A DNA stretch of 42,154 bases from Chromatiales bacterium (GTDB lineage: Bacteria; Pseudomonadota; Gammaproteobacteria; Thiohalomonadales; Thiohalomonadaceae), in NCBI GenBank assembly GCA_029879245.1, contig JAOUQQ010000009.1, positions 1 to 42,154 of the forward strand, in the 5' to 3' direction. The position numbers were made by a program, and so were the translations under genes. The notes beneath the pieces are model-generated. The model saw only the letters and a list, made by a program, of their open reading frames with translations. It made no database searches and had not been told where the DNA came from. Shown piece by piece: positions 9,101-17,888 of the stretch (position 1 is the first letter of the stretch; each line of letters starts with the position of its first letter).

Positions 9101-12089
9101 CATCAAACTCAATGAGCACCTCATCCTCAGTCAAAGTGCTACTTGGTTCATCAAGTGCACCCTGTAGCTCCTCTATATCGAGCTCAATTCCCGGACTGCC
9201 CGAGGCGGCATCCAGCGCCATCTCTATTAGCTCATCAGCCTGAACCGCTTCAGGCTCCAGAAGCTCCTCTGTTATCTCTTCAAGTGCCACAGCCTCAACT
9301 TCATCAATACTGGCGAGTCCCGCTTCAGGCGCAGCATCGGCCACGTGCTCTAGATGCTCAACCTCTGCGTAGACCTCTTCGGCCAGTGCCTTTGCCTGGC
9401 TGTTGTTGGGGTAGGGTTTTGAACTATCGAGAAGATATGTCAACATTGCATCGACATAGTCAACGCACTGTTGCAAAGCCTCCACTCCTTTATCATTCAC
9501 AGTCTCGTTCAGAGCCTGGAGTGTTTTACAATACTTTTCCAGTGCCTTACTTACATCTGAAACACTATTCACCCCGGCCATGTGAGAGCTCCCCTTAAGG
9601 GTATGCAGGGCACGAATGATCGGTTCACTGACCTTTCTACTACCTCCCTCTGAGATCTCACGCAGGTAAGCCCTGAGCACCTCAAGATGCCCCTCAGACT
9701 CTTTGCTATAGATCTCCAGTAGCACCGGATCCAGATCTGGTAAATCTATAGCCGCGTCTTCTTCACCACTCTGAGATGCCGACTCTTCTTTGTGCGATAC
9801 CGGTACTTCACTTTTTGGGGGAGGAGAGGGTGGCGGCGATTTAACTTCACCCGACTGCGCCATCTCCTCTGCCATTTGCCGTAGTGTTTCTGCGTCACCA
9901 GCTGAAGCAGAGCCACCCTTAAAACGATCCACCAGAGACGGCAAAGTCTCATTGGCCTGCTGCAGCATATCGAACATTGTTGTGCTACTACTGATCGTTC
10001 CATCAAGCACTCGGTTAAGCATATTCTCAAAGGCCCAGGCAAATTCACCGACCTCTACTGCACCAACCAGTCGCCCACTCCCTTTCAATGTATGGAAGCA
10101 GCGGCGAAGATCCTTTAGGCTCTCTTCATCCCCTGCATCAGCAATCCATCTGGGTAACAGATCGCCAATTTTCTCGAGCTCTTCTTCCGCCTCTTCGATA
10201 AAGATCTCAAGAATCTCATCATCTACCTCTACCGTAGCAGCACTTTGTGCTGCACTTCTTGCAGCATCATTGGCTATACCCGTAGTTATTGGTTCATCAG
10301 CGACCTCTGGCTCATCACCGTCACTATCCACCGCAAGCATTTCATGCAAAGTGCCATCACCTACACTATCAATTGCAGTCTGCACCAACGGCGCATCACT
10401 CGCAGGATAACCCATCTGCGCCACAGCGTTTTCAGCCACATCCAGTACTGAACCGGGATGTACACGGCTCTGCACAAATGCTTCAAGATAATACTCGACG
10501 CTCATTACTGCGTCGGCAAGGGCATCAAGTTTCGATGCCTCTGGAAGTGTTTCACTGGAAATTAACTCATGGGCAATAAAGTGATTACATGAGTTCATAA
10601 TCTGCGCAACGCGCCGATAGGAGAGGACATTGAGGCTACCGATAACGAGATGCAACATATCGGGAATTTGCTTAAGGCTGCTTTTCTCACCCGGTTTTTC
10701 AAGATAGGCACTGATAGTCTCACGTATTTTGATGAGATCATCACGTGCCTCTTTCATCACCTGACGAATCACACGCTGATGCTCTGCTATCGCCTCAGGA
10801 GTTGAGTCTGCCTCTGCCACCTGTTCATCAGCGGCATCTGCCCTTTCAACAGGCGTTACATTACCCCAATCGCCAATCGCCGACTCCACCGCGAGAATTG
10901 CTCCGGCAATCCCCATCAGGTTGTCATCATTCGCCGTCAGCTCGCCTCTTACAAGTTGCTGTACAATTTCAACCTGTGATCTTAACGTCTGCTGCAGAGT
11001 CTCCTCCTGCAACAAACTTAATGTGTCAGCCATTCTTGTCAGATTTTCCGCCATAGGTTCAAGCCCTGTGGCATCGCTCCGCTCTGTGCGAACATATATA
11101 TCAAAAACATCCTTCGCACGAGCCAGCTCTTCCATAATATCTGCAGATATGGTCTTCTTTAGCTCTGCGTTGACACTAACAGGTAATGCACTTTCAACTG
11201 CCTCACCAGTGACATCCAGTCTGAAGGCCTGCCGAACCTCTAACGCACGGTTACCACTTGCCGTACTGCTGGCCAGTCTGTGAAGCAACACGGCAATAAG
11301 TTCGCTGACTGCATCAGTCACGAGCCCGGCCTCATCCCTAGCCACAAGGATCCTTATCTGCTGCTCAATTTTACCAAGCAGTTTCTTGTTCTCAACCGAG
11401 AGTTCAAGCGCATTATCTCGAAGGGCCTCAATAAATGCCGACGATACCCAAAGGAGTCGTCGGCACTCATCACCACTAGCTACTAGCAATATTTTTTCAA
11501 TAACTGCGCCGAGGTTCTTAAGACTGGTTTCTAGCTCCAGCCCCTTGATGACTCTCGTTAAGGCCGTAATAAGATAAGGTTGTACCTTCTTTGCCAGCAA
11601 ACGAGTGGTTACTCTGTCGGGGATTTCAGCTGCTTTTGCTGGGGGGTTAATCGATAGATCTGCGGCCGATTCGTCCTGCTGCGAAAGTGCCTGCTCACCT
11701 CGCTTCGTACGCATCTCATTTAATGTCGGTATCAGAGAAGACGCATTGTCCTTTTTCCCAGCCATCAACCCTTCCAGATAGTCTGGAAGTTGCAGAATAG
11801 CCTGCATTAATAACTCAAATCCACCATCCCTATTTTCAATTCTTTTTTCCCTTAAAGCGACAGCAAATTTCTCAATCTCCTCGGCAAACTGTGCGGCCCC
11901 CTGTAGTTCCACCATGTGCAAGGTACCGTATACCTGATGCACATAACTTATACAGAACTCAAGCTGAGACTCATCCTCTTCATCCTTGGCAAAGGCTTCG
12001 AGTGCGTTCTGCGCCTGTTTCAGCGTTTCATCAATTTCGCCCTTGACCCAGGCTAGCGTGCCGATATCAAATTGTTCAGCCATCTGCAT
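6138..12089 (-). CDS. chpA: ChpA hybrid histidine kinase of the Pil-Chp chemosensory system
   Basis: This 1983-residue protein is the central kinase of a type IV pilus chemosensory pathway. Three intact phosphotransfer (Hpt) motifs HTLKG have their histidines at 666, 829 and 1068. The first 600 residues contain degenerate Hpt-like helices (for example YVHQVYGTLHM). Long acidic linkers follow Hpt 2 and Hpt 3. The catalytic core begins with a P3 dimerisation helix at about 1420, then an ATPase domain (N-box N1573, DDGGG 1613-1617, GRGVGMD 1664-1670), a CheW-like domain at about 1710-1830 and a C-terminal receiver with phospho-acceptor D1912. Pseudomonas ChpA is longer, with more Xpt domains. 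AGGTGG lies seven bases before the ATG. Likely phosphate targets are PilG and PilH. Confidence 0.96.
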   Translation of the reverse strand: MQMAEQFDIGTLAWVKGEIDETLKQAQNALEAFAKDEEDESQLEFCISYVHQVYGTLHMVELQGAAQFAEEIEKFAVALREKRIENRDGGFELLMQAILQLPDYLEGLMAGKKDNASSLIPTLNEMRTKRGEQALSQQDESAADLSINPPAKAAEIPDRVTTRLLAKKVQPYLITALTRVIKGLELETSLKNLGAVIEKILLVASGDECRRLLWVSSAFIEALRDNALELSVENKKLLGKIEQQIRILVARDEAGLVTDAVSELIAVLLHRLASSTASGNRALEVRQAFRLDVTGEAVESALPVSVNAELKKTISADIMEELARAKDVFDIYVRTERSDATGLEPMAENLTRMADTLSLLQEETLQQTLRSQVEIVQQLVRGELTANDDNLMGIAGAILAVESAIGDWGNVTPVERADAADEQVAEADSTPEAIAEHQRVIRQVMKEARDDLIKIRETISAYLEKPGEKSSLKQIPDMLHLVIGSLNVLSYRRVAQIMNSCNHFIAHELISSETLPEASKLDALADAVMSVEYYLEAFVQSRVHPGSVLDVAENAVAQMGYPASDAPLVQTAIDSVGDGTLHEMLAVDSDGDEPEVADEPITTGIANDAARSAAQSAATVEVDDEILEIFIEEAEEELEKIGDLLPRWIADAGDEESLKDLRRCFHTLKGSGRLVGAVEVGEFAWAFENMLNRVLDGTISSSTTMFDMLQQANETLPSLVDRFKGGSASAGDAETLRQMAEEMAQSGEVKSPPPSPPPKSEVPVSHKEESASQSGEEDAAIDLPDLDPVLLEIYSKESEGHLEVLRAYLREISEGGSRKVSEPIIRALHTLKGSSHMAGVNSVSDVSKALEKYCKTLQALNETVNDKGVEALQQCVDYVDAMLTYLLDSSKPYPNNSQAKALAEEVYAEVEHLEHVADAAPEAGLASIDEVEAVALEEITEELLEPEAVQADELIEMALDAASGSPGIELDIEELQGALDEPSSTLTEDEVLIEFDAQEPESLEDVFATPAVAQPAFASFEEEYDPELLDIFLEEGVDILNESEQTLQEWVNNPDDRSLVEALQRQLHTLKGGARMAGITPVGDLSHSLESTFDAVVDGMLERSPEMIDLLQLSHDRLVTMLEQVRNQEPVVSGDDLIARVDALSNPVMSTVEEITVDGDQDNFVDSNSDSVEFDEIELLDAADEIELLEPELVSDDEFDSDIDLEIVEEESSTVATKPLGALYTLFDTLGDALTAWQRDTDDADLFDSLSQAVDSLNVGCHASRIVPLIEIADALQVLISAINDGHVATSEKVSDLLTLASERMHLIANQQRDGVSLENGLFIVSGIRDLIAEGLAREEGITDEIVVDIDEAAKRKAIKNKVAEDADDKRRKAPRIQHEVVRVRADLLDNLANFAGEVSIYRSRVEQQIGTFGSNLGEMDQTIARLRDQLRQVEIETEAQIDSRRAEAQKQGYDDFDPLEFDRFTNMQTLSRSMAESLNDLLSIEEMLRGLSRETETLLLQQSRVNTELQESLMHTRMVPMSEQAPRLRRVVRQTASELGKRASLVLDGVEVEMDRNVVERMLAPLEHMLRNSLAHGIEDKAARKKAGKPEEGTIHVALTREGSEIVIRVSDDGGGINLEAVKKKAIDRGLMQAGAQLSDKEIMHFILESGFSTAAALTQIAGRGVGMDVVNSEIKQLGGVLEIDSEYGKGTLFTVRLPLTLSVSRALLVNVGDDIYAIPILSISGIERIAGAELESLLETEAPTFNWVNEDYHVMHLTSVLGAGSGAIHLGTKQPLLLSTSGGHRVAFAVDGLIGSREIVVKSLGPQLSSLQDLAGATILADGSVALIIDMPALVRRGLAKLGTESVTRTEALPVVDREPVVMVVDDSITVRKVTERLLKRNNMKCVTAKDGVDAITVLDEVIPDVMLLDIEMPRMDGFELATHIRNSERLKGIPIIMITSRTGDKHRQRAMDIGVNEYMGKPYTEADLLTNIEKQLELAK

Positions 12090-12101
12090 TTGCCGCCACC
12101 T

Positions 12102-12956
12102 TTACTCCCTTACCTTGCGATAGGCCAGCGTATCTTTGCCTGACAGACGTTCCATCCTCTCATCATGCCATCCTACGACCTCACCACTACCCAATACCAG
12201 TAGTCCACCCGGTTTCAGATATTCGACCATTGCCGAAATTATTTCGTGACGTCTCTGTTGCGAGAAGTAAATCAGAACATTTTGACAAAAGATGATGTCC
12301 ATTTTCTCAAGCGGTGCGTGTTCAAGTTTTCGTATATTTAACTGCGAAAAGGCGACCCGCTGCCGCAGCTTTTCGTCAACCTCAAATTCACCACTATCTA
12401 GCTGCCTGAAGTATCGCGACACCATCTGGTGATCAAGTTCACGCATCCGATGCTCTGGATATCTTCCCAGCTTAGCAACACTAAGACTCTCCAGACTTAT
12501 ATCTGTCCCGATCACCCCGAAATAGGCTTTACCCTGATAATTTTCCACGGCGACATCAAGTAACATCGCCAAGTAGTAGGCCTCTTCACCACTTGCACAA
12601 CCGACACTCCATGCCCGAATGTTGATCGTATCGGACGAGACGTCGTGCAACATCGGCTGAAGTATCTGTGTATTGATCAGTTGAAATGCCGCTGGGTGTC
12701 GATTGAATCGAGTCTCGTGAATGGTCAGCAGATCGAGTAAGCGGCTCCATTCCATCGCCCCCTTGGCCGAAGCAGTAACCAAGCGATAGTACTCTTCAAA
12801 ATCATTCAGTGCGATCTCTCGCATGCGAGTACGAAGTCGCGAGGAGAGGAAGGCCTTGCGCTGTACTGTTACTGCAACGCCTAACCGCTCTTCCAGTAGT
12901 TGAGCCCAACGAAGAAACTGCTGATCATCCAACTCTGGTATTATCACTATGCTCAC
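12102..12956 (-). CDS. pilK: PilK, CheR-type chemoreceptor methyltransferase
   Basis: PilK transfers methyl groups from S-adenosylmethionine to glutamates of the receptor, here presumably PilJ, to set adaptation. The 284-residue product has a helical CheR N-domain followed by a Rossmann methyltransferase domain. The SAM-binding WSVGCASGEEAYYL is near residues 115-128, and DIIFCQNVLIYF near 220-231 is the usual active-site strand. It starts with GTG behind a G-rich Shine-Dalgarno and lies 12 bases before chpA. No CheB-type methylesterase (ChpB) is present in this cluster, so the reverse reaction must be encoded elsewhere or be absent. Confidence 0.94.
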   Translation of the reverse strand: MSIVIIPELDDQQFLRWAQLLEERLGVAVTVQRKAFLSSRLRTRMREIALNDFEEYYRLVTASAKGAMEWSRLLDLLTIHETRFNRHPAAFQLINTQILQPMLHDVSSDTINIRAWSVGCASGEEAYYLAMLLDVAVENYQGKAYFGVIGTDISLESLSVAKLGRYPEHRMRELDHQMVSRYFRQLDSGEFEVDEKLRQRVAFSQLNIRKLEHAPLEKMDIIFCQNVLIYFSQQRRHEIISAMVEYLKPGGLLVLGSGEVVGWHDERMERLSGKDTLAYRKVRE

Positions 12957-12996
12957 AGTCCCCCCTCTGTACAGCGCGCTTGATTCATTCCTCTCA

Positions 12997-15087
12997 TTAA
13001 TCTGGCAGCTTGAAGCCGGATACTGAACGTTTTAGTTCACTCGCGAGCTCCGAGAGATTACCGATAGACTGTGCCGTCTGGTTGGTACCCTCTGAAGTCT
13101 GTGTGGTGATCTCCTGAATAACATTCATCGTATCGGAGATATTAGACGCTGCATTCGCCTGCTGACGGGTTGCACTGGTGATACTCTGTACCAGTTCCGC
13201 GAGGTGGCTCGATACGCTTTCGATTTCAGAGAGTGCCGCACCTGCATCCTCGGCAATCTTGGCACCGGCAACTACCCCGGAGGTACTCTGCTCCATGGAG
13301 ATGATCGCCTCGTTGGTATCGGTTTGGATAGTCTTTACCAGTGCCTCAATCTGCTTGGTCGCATCAGAGGAACGTTCCGCCAGGCGGGTTACCTCGTCCG
13401 CTACCACCGCGAAGCCTCGACCTGCCTCACCGGCCATCGCCGCCTGTATCGCCGCATTAAGTGCCAGAATATTGGTCTGCTCGGCGATGTCATTAATAAG
13501 TTCAACGATATCCCCGATCTCCTGGGACGATTCACCCAGACGCTTAATCCGCTTCGAGGTCTCCTGGATCTGCTCACGAATTATGTCCATTCCATTGATA
13601 GTCTTCTGTACCGCCTCGGCACCCTTTTTCGCGATATCTACTGACCTTTGCGACTCTTCAGCAAGCTGGTCGGCGTTTTCAGATACGCCTTCGATTGAGA
13701 TTGCCATCTCGTTCACCGCGGTACTTGCGGAAGCAATCTGCTGTGCCTGATGGTTAGACGCCTCTGCCAGATGAGACGCGGTTGCCTGGGTCTTCTCCGC
13801 CGCACTGGTTACCTGACTTGCAGTCGTGTTAATCGCCGCAACCAGATTACGTAGCGCATCGATGGTAAAGTTCATCGAGTCAGCGATTGCACCAGTAATA
13901 TCTTCGGTTACCGTTGCATTCACCGTCAGGTCACCATCCGCCAGGTCCCCCATCTCATCCAGTAGACGCATGATCGCCTGCTGGCTTCGACGATTCTGCT
14001 CTTCTGTCGCCTGGCGCTGCGATTCTGTCTCGGCCAGCCGTACATCACCGTCACGTTTGAGTCGTGTACCCAGTGCGATAAGAAAGATAACGGTCAAAAT
14101 GGCCAGGGCGTTACCCACATTTGAGGAGAGTGCCCGGCTTCCCATCTCTGATTGATAAGCGGTGTGTAGCGCCGTAATACTTTCAAGCAGTGCATCAGAA
14201 TCATTCAGTACGGTTTGCACCGCCTCAGACACCAGAAACATCTCCGGGCTTCGTTCCAGAATACCGCTTACCTGCTGACCAAGCATATCGAAGAGGTCAC
14301 TTACCTCCTCTACCGCTTCAAGCACATCATCATCATCAACGGCCTCAATTTTCAGGGCCTCGTCACCCTCCAGCAATCCATCAATGACACGCCCATACAA
14401 CGCGGCATCTCGTCCAAATCGGTCTGCTGCGGTAACAGCACCCTCGCCACCCTCCAGTACCCGATTTACATTGTTGATAATACGTTGCGATAGCATCAAC
14501 TGGCGGCTAGCGATATAAACCTGATCTGAGGCTGCCCCTTTCTCCGCCATCATGGTAGCCACAGCATCCGTCTGTGAAAGCAATTGTGCCGAGTTCTCGT
14601 TAATCATCTTAACGATCTCGCGAAGTGCGATGACCACACCACGAGCATTAATGATTACCTCTGCGTTACTGTCATAGGACTTCCAGTTTTTAACTACCTG
14701 ATTCAACTTCCCAACAGTATCGCCTCTCGCAGCAGGAGGCATCCCGGTCTCTTTGTCTCCCATCTGCAACAGGTCGAGATTTTTCTTAAAATCATCACGA
14801 TATTTGATTAGTGAATCAAAGGTCGCAGGAATACCCCTGTTTGCCTGGCCCGCAAACTTCGATATCTGTTGCGACAACACCTGTTGTTCACCCAACAAAC
14901 CCAGGTATTCTTTATCGTACCGATCCTGTGTATTAACCAACCAGAACACGATGAAGGTGGCTGCCAGTGACAGCGCCAGACCGGCACCGATTACCGTTAG
15001 TCCCGCGCTTGCAGAGGGTGCGCTAGAGGCCCCTTTCGCCCCCCCTTTACCGACTGAGATTTTTTTCAAATTAAACGGTAACTTCAT
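12997..15087 (-). CDS. pilJ: PilJ, type IV pilus methyl-accepting chemoreceptor
   Basis: PilJ is the membrane receptor that feeds ChpA. The 696-residue product has a first membrane segment at about 28-50, a helical periplasmic region to about 320 with the two PilJ-type sensor repeats (each with ...RQLMLSQRI-like segments), a second membrane segment at about 322-342, a HAMP-like linker and a cytoplasmic signalling hairpin. The hairpin tip at about 532-566 reads [20 protein letters not shown], the PilJ variant of the usual IEAARAGE. The ATG has TAGGAG about ten bases upstream. Family knowledge: in Pseudomonas the receptor senses pilus state or surface contact. It is followed by pilK. Confidence 0.95.
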   Translation of the reverse strand: MKLPFNLKKISVGKGGAKGASSAPSASAGLTVIGAGLALSLAATFIVFWLVNTQDRYDKEYLGLLGEQQVLSQQISKFAGQANRGIPATFDSLIKYRDDFKKNLDLLQMGDKETGMPPAARGDTVGKLNQVVKNWKSYDSNAEVIINARGVVIALREIVKMINENSAQLLSQTDAVATMMAEKGAASDQVYIASRQLMLSQRIINNVNRVLEGGEGAVTAADRFGRDAALYGRVIDGLLEGDEALKIEAVDDDDVLEAVEEVSDLFDMLGQQVSGILERSPEMFLVSEAVQTVLNDSDALLESITALHTAYQSEMGSRALSSNVGNALAILTVIFLIALGTRLKRDGDVRLAETESQRQATEEQNRRSQQAIMRLLDEMGDLADGDLTVNATVTEDITGAIADSMNFTIDALRNLVAAINTTASQVTSAAEKTQATASHLAEASNHQAQQIASASTAVNEMAISIEGVSENADQLAEESQRSVDIAKKGAEAVQKTINGMDIIREQIQETSKRIKRLGESSQEIGDIVELINDIAEQTNILALNAAIQAAMAGEAGRGFAVVADEVTRLAERSSDATKQIEALVKTIQTDTNEAIISMEQSTSGVVAGAKIAEDAGAALSEIESVSSHLAELVQSITSATRQQANAASNISDTMNVIQEITTQTSEGTNQTAQSIGNLSELASELKRSVSGFKLPD

Positions 15088-15164
15088 TTTGTCGACTCCT
15101 AACGCTGATATATCCCAGGTTTAATTATGCTCACCCAGCCTGATCACAACAATTCTGCTGTACA

Positions 15165-15698
15165 TCAGGCAGCCACCTGCATGAACTCCTGCATGTCGAC
15201 AAGGTGATTAATGTTAAACACACCCCACGACTCACCACGCTGGCGATACTGTCCCATCAACATCTTTTGAAACGGGACGTTGAGCTCACTAGTCTCACGA
15301 CTGTACTCCTCTTCCAGAAATTGGCGCATCCCTGTCACCTCCTCAACCAGTAACCCAGCCACCACACCCTTGTGCTGCATGACGAGAATGCGACTCTGGC
15401 GTGACATCTTAGTCATCTTCCCAATGAGAAAACCTTTGAGATCGACTATAGGAAGAAGGTTTCCACGAACATTTGCAACCCCACGAACCCATGGCTTGGC
15501 GCCTGGAATATGACTGATACTCACCTTCGTCAATATCTCCTTGATCTGATCGATCGGCGCAACCCACCCATTGCCATCCAGGGTAAAACCGACCCCTTCC
15601 CAGGTCGCCTTGACCTCAATCTGCTGAGGCAGACTGTGCGCACCAGCCCGGCTACGCAGGGCCAGTTCATGCAGAAGTAGAATGGGGGCCTTTTTCAT
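15165..15698 (-). CDS. pilI: PilI, CheW-like coupling protein
   Basis: This 177-residue CheW-domain protein is the main adaptor between PilJ and ChpA. The CheW core is visible as GVGFTLDGNGWVAPIDQI (about 36-53), PWVRGVANVRGNLLPIVDLKG (about 82-102) and the C-terminal FNINHLVD. It sits 14 bases downstream of pilH and 77 bases upstream of pilJ, as in the Pseudomonas order pilG-H-I-J-K. It differs from chpC, the second CheW-like gene of the operon, which lies after chpA. Confidence 0.93.
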   Translation of the reverse strand: MKKAPILLLHELALRSRAGAHSLPQQIEVKATWEGVGFTLDGNGWVAPIDQIKEILTKVSISHIPGAKPWVRGVANVRGNLLPIVDLKGFLIGKMTKMSRQSRILVMQHKGVVAGLLVEEVTGMRQFLEEEYSRETSELNVPFQKMLMGQYRQRGESWGVFNINHLVDMQEFMQVAA

Positions 15699-15712
15699 AA
15701 TCCCTGCTCAAC

Positions 15713-16078
15713 TCAACCCGCCAACAGTGTTGTTACCTTTTCAACCAGTGTCGCCTCATCAACGGGTTTAGTCAGGTAATCCTTTGCCCCCTGGCGCAGA
15801 CCCCAGACCCGGTCAGTCTCCTGATCTTTGGTGGTAACGATGATGATCGGAATATGCGCTGTCGCACTATCTTTACTGATCTGACGTGTAGCCTGAAAAC
15901 CATTCATTCCAGGCATCACGACATCCATCAGGATAAGATCTGGTACCAGCTCCTTGGCACGAACAATGCCCTCTTCACCATTGGGCGCAGTCTCAACACT
16001 GTGACCCATCTTCTGCAAAATGGTGGTTAGTACATGGATTTCGGTTGGCGAATCATCGACGATCAGGATCTGCGCCAT
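15713..16078 (-). CDS. pilH: PilH, single-domain response regulator
   Basis: PilH is a 121-residue CheY-like receiver with nothing attached. The acidic pocket is D8-D9, the phospho-acceptor is D52 (ILMDVVMPGMNG) and the conserved lysine is K104 (YLTKP). In Pseudomonas PilH opposes or dampens PilG, acting on retraction or as a phosphate sink for ChpA. It lies between pilG (72-base gap) and pilI (14-base gap). The order and the all-receiver architecture support the name; sequence alone would say CheY-like. Confidence 0.92.
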   Translation of the reverse strand: MAQILIVDDSPTEIHVLTTILQKMGHSVETAPNGEEGIVRAKELVPDLILMDVVMPGMNGFQATRQISKDSATAHIPIIIVTTKDQETDRVWGLRQGAKDYLTKPVDEATLVEKVTTLLAG

Positions 16079-16150
16079 GTTTCTACTCCTACTTGGTTTC
16101 TGAATGTAAATTAAACGCCACCCTCAGGGCGGCCACACTATGTTCGATTA

Positions 16151-16552
16151 TCAGGCCTTGTTCAGTACGTGCTGTTCAATGGCCCCCAACAACTCCTCCT
16201 TGGTGAAGGGTTTGGTTAAATACTGCTCAGATCCCACGATACGGCCACGGGCTCTGTCGAACAACCCGTCCTTGCTGGAGAGCATAATAACCGGGGTATT
16301 CTTGAACTTCTGGTTGTGTTTGATAAGGGCGCATGTCTGATAGCCATCCAGACGCGGCATCATAATGTCGACAAAGATGATATTAGGGTCGTTATCTGCA
16401 ATCTTGGAGAGGGCCTCAAAGCCATCATTTGCGGTGATGACCTCACACCCCTCCTTCTTCAGCAACGTTTCGGCGGTACGACGAATCGTTTTGCTGTCAT
16501 CGATGACCATGACCTTCAGGCCTTGCAACCCGGTTGGTGCTTCGCTTGCCAC
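16151..16552 (-). CDS. pilG: PilG, single-domain response regulator
   Basis: PilG is the first gene of the Pil-Chp operon: a 133-residue CheY-like receiver with acidic residues D18-D19, phospho-acceptor D62 (IIFVDIMMPRLDG) and K114 (YLTKPF). Family knowledge: phosphorylated PilG promotes pilus extension through the PilB motor and stimulates cAMP signalling in Pseudomonas. The start is a GTG right behind GGGGGAG. The gene is divergent from gshB across 254 bases, which repeats the conserved gshB//pilG junction of Pseudomonas genomes. Confidence 0.93.
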   Translation of the reverse strand: MASEAPTGLQGLKVMVIDDSKTIRRTAETLLKKEGCEVITANDGFEALSKIADNDPNIIFVDIMMPRLDGYQTCALIKHNQKFKNTPVIMLSSKDGLFDRARGRIVGSEQYLTKPFTKEELLGAIEQHVLNKA

Positions 16553-16632
16553 GTCTCCCCCATCCTTCTTAGTCGTCTATTCTGGTTTGGCCGTCACAAC
16601 GGTACTACTTTTGGCCACGATGCGCTTTATTG

Positions 16633-16661
16633 AAGATATTTAACATATTATTTAGGTTCAA
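16633..16661 (-). promoter_or_regulatory. candidate promoter of the pilG-chpC operon
   Basis: On the minus strand, TTGAAC (complement of 16656-16661) is followed after 17 bases by TATCTT (complement of 16633-16638). Each matches four of six consensus positions with ideal spacing, about 80 bases before the pilG start, in the A+T-rich middle of the divergent pilG-gshB gap (16553-16806). Nothing else stands out in this gap. Confidence 0.35.
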
Positions 16662-16806
16662 TCCATAAGTTCGTGCCTACGCTACCACATTTTCCCTTTT
16701 CAACTGACCGTCACACCTCTGAATTCAGCCAATAATCACTCTCCGCCGGGGTTGTTTTTTTGCTAGAGTAAACCCGAACTAGTAGCAACTTTAACGGCGC
16801 GAAAAT

Positions 16807-17793
16807 ATGACAGTAACCCTTGGTGTTGTAATGGATCCCATCGGGAACATCAAATTCCACAAGGATAGTACCCTGGCGATGCTACAGGCGGCTCAGTCAC
16901 GCGGCTGGCGCCTCTATTACATGGAGATGGCTGATCTCTATCTGCAGGATGGTATCGCACTAGCCCGTATACGATCACTGCAAGTCTTTAACGACTCTGA
17001 GCGCTGGTATCAGCTCGGGGAGAGGGAGGAGGTGCCTCTGCACACCCTTGATGTGGTGCTGATGCGCAAGGATCCCCCCTTTGACATGGAGTATATCTAC
17101 GCCACCTACATTCTTGAAATAGCCGAAAATAACGGCACTTTAGTAGTCAATCGTGCACAAAGCTTGCGTGATGCTAACGAGAAGGTCTTCACCAGCCACT
17201 TTCCCCAGTGTACAACACCGAGCCTTATCAGCCGCGGTCAGGCACAGCTACGCGACTTTATCAACCAACAGGGTGAAACCATCCTCAAACCACTGGAGGG
17301 GATGGGTGGCGCCTCGATCTTTAAGGTGAGCCCCGACGACCCTAACACCAGTGTTATTCTCGAAACACTGACCGACCATGGCCAGCGCTACACCATGGCG
17401 CAGCGTTTTATCCCCGAGATCAGTAATGGCGACAAGCGAATCCTGCTCATCGATGGAGTGCCGATCCCCTACGCCCTTGCCCGCATCCCCGCCGAGGGTG
17501 AATTACGGGGGAACCTCGCCGCAGGCGGGCGCGGGGTAGGGGTTGAACTAACCGAACGCGACTACTGGATCTGTTCACAGGTTGCACCGAAATTACGTGA
17601 AATGGGGCTTATTTTTGTCGGAATTGACGTGATTGGTGATTATCTCACTGAGATCAATGTCACCAGTCCCACCTGTATCCGTGAACTCGATGCACTTTAT
17701 GATCTCGATATCGCGGGGCAGCTGATGGGGGCAATAGCGCTGCGTCTGCAACAGGCTCATAATCCTGCCGCATTGGATAACGCAACAAACTGA
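16807..17793 (+). CDS. gshB: glutathione synthetase
   Basis: GshB ligates glycine to gamma-glutamylcysteine with ATP, the last step of glutathione synthesis. The 328-residue product is slightly longer than E. coli GshB (316), with the extra length at the C-terminus. ATP-grasp hallmarks are ILKPLEGMGGASIF (about 158-171), RFIPEISNGDKRILLIDG, GNLAAGGRGVGVELT and the metal-binding strand FVGIDVIGDYLTEINVTSP. The Shine-Dalgarno is poor. It is divergent from pilG and followed by tonB, a gene order also found in Pseudomonas. No gshA is present here. Confidence 0.96.
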   Translation: MTVTLGVVMDPIGNIKFHKDSTLAMLQAAQSRGWRLYYMEMADLYLQDGIALARIRSLQVFNDSERWYQLGEREEVPLHTLDVVLMRKDPPFDMEYIYATYILEIAENNGTLVVNRAQSLRDANEKVFTSHFPQCTTPSLISRGQAQLRDFINQQGETILKPLEGMGGASIFKVSPDDPNTSVILETLTDHGQRYTMAQRFIPEISNGDKRILLIDGVPIPYALARIPAEGELRGNLAAGGRGVGVELTERDYWICSQVAPKLREMGLIFVGIDVIGDYLTEINVTSPTCIRELDALYDLDIAGQLMGAIALRLQQAHNPAALDNATN

Positions 17794-17888
17794 ATTAATT
17801 AAGAAAAAGCGTGAACCTCCGGTTACCCCGCAGGTCAACTTATGGGTATAATCAGTCACATTTGTGTCAGGAAGAGACTATCAACCCC

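Noticed and set aside
17811-17888. N-terminal extension of tonB from 17811
   Set aside because: It has no Shine-Dalgarno, no family similarity, and a TATAAT promoter-like element lies inside it.
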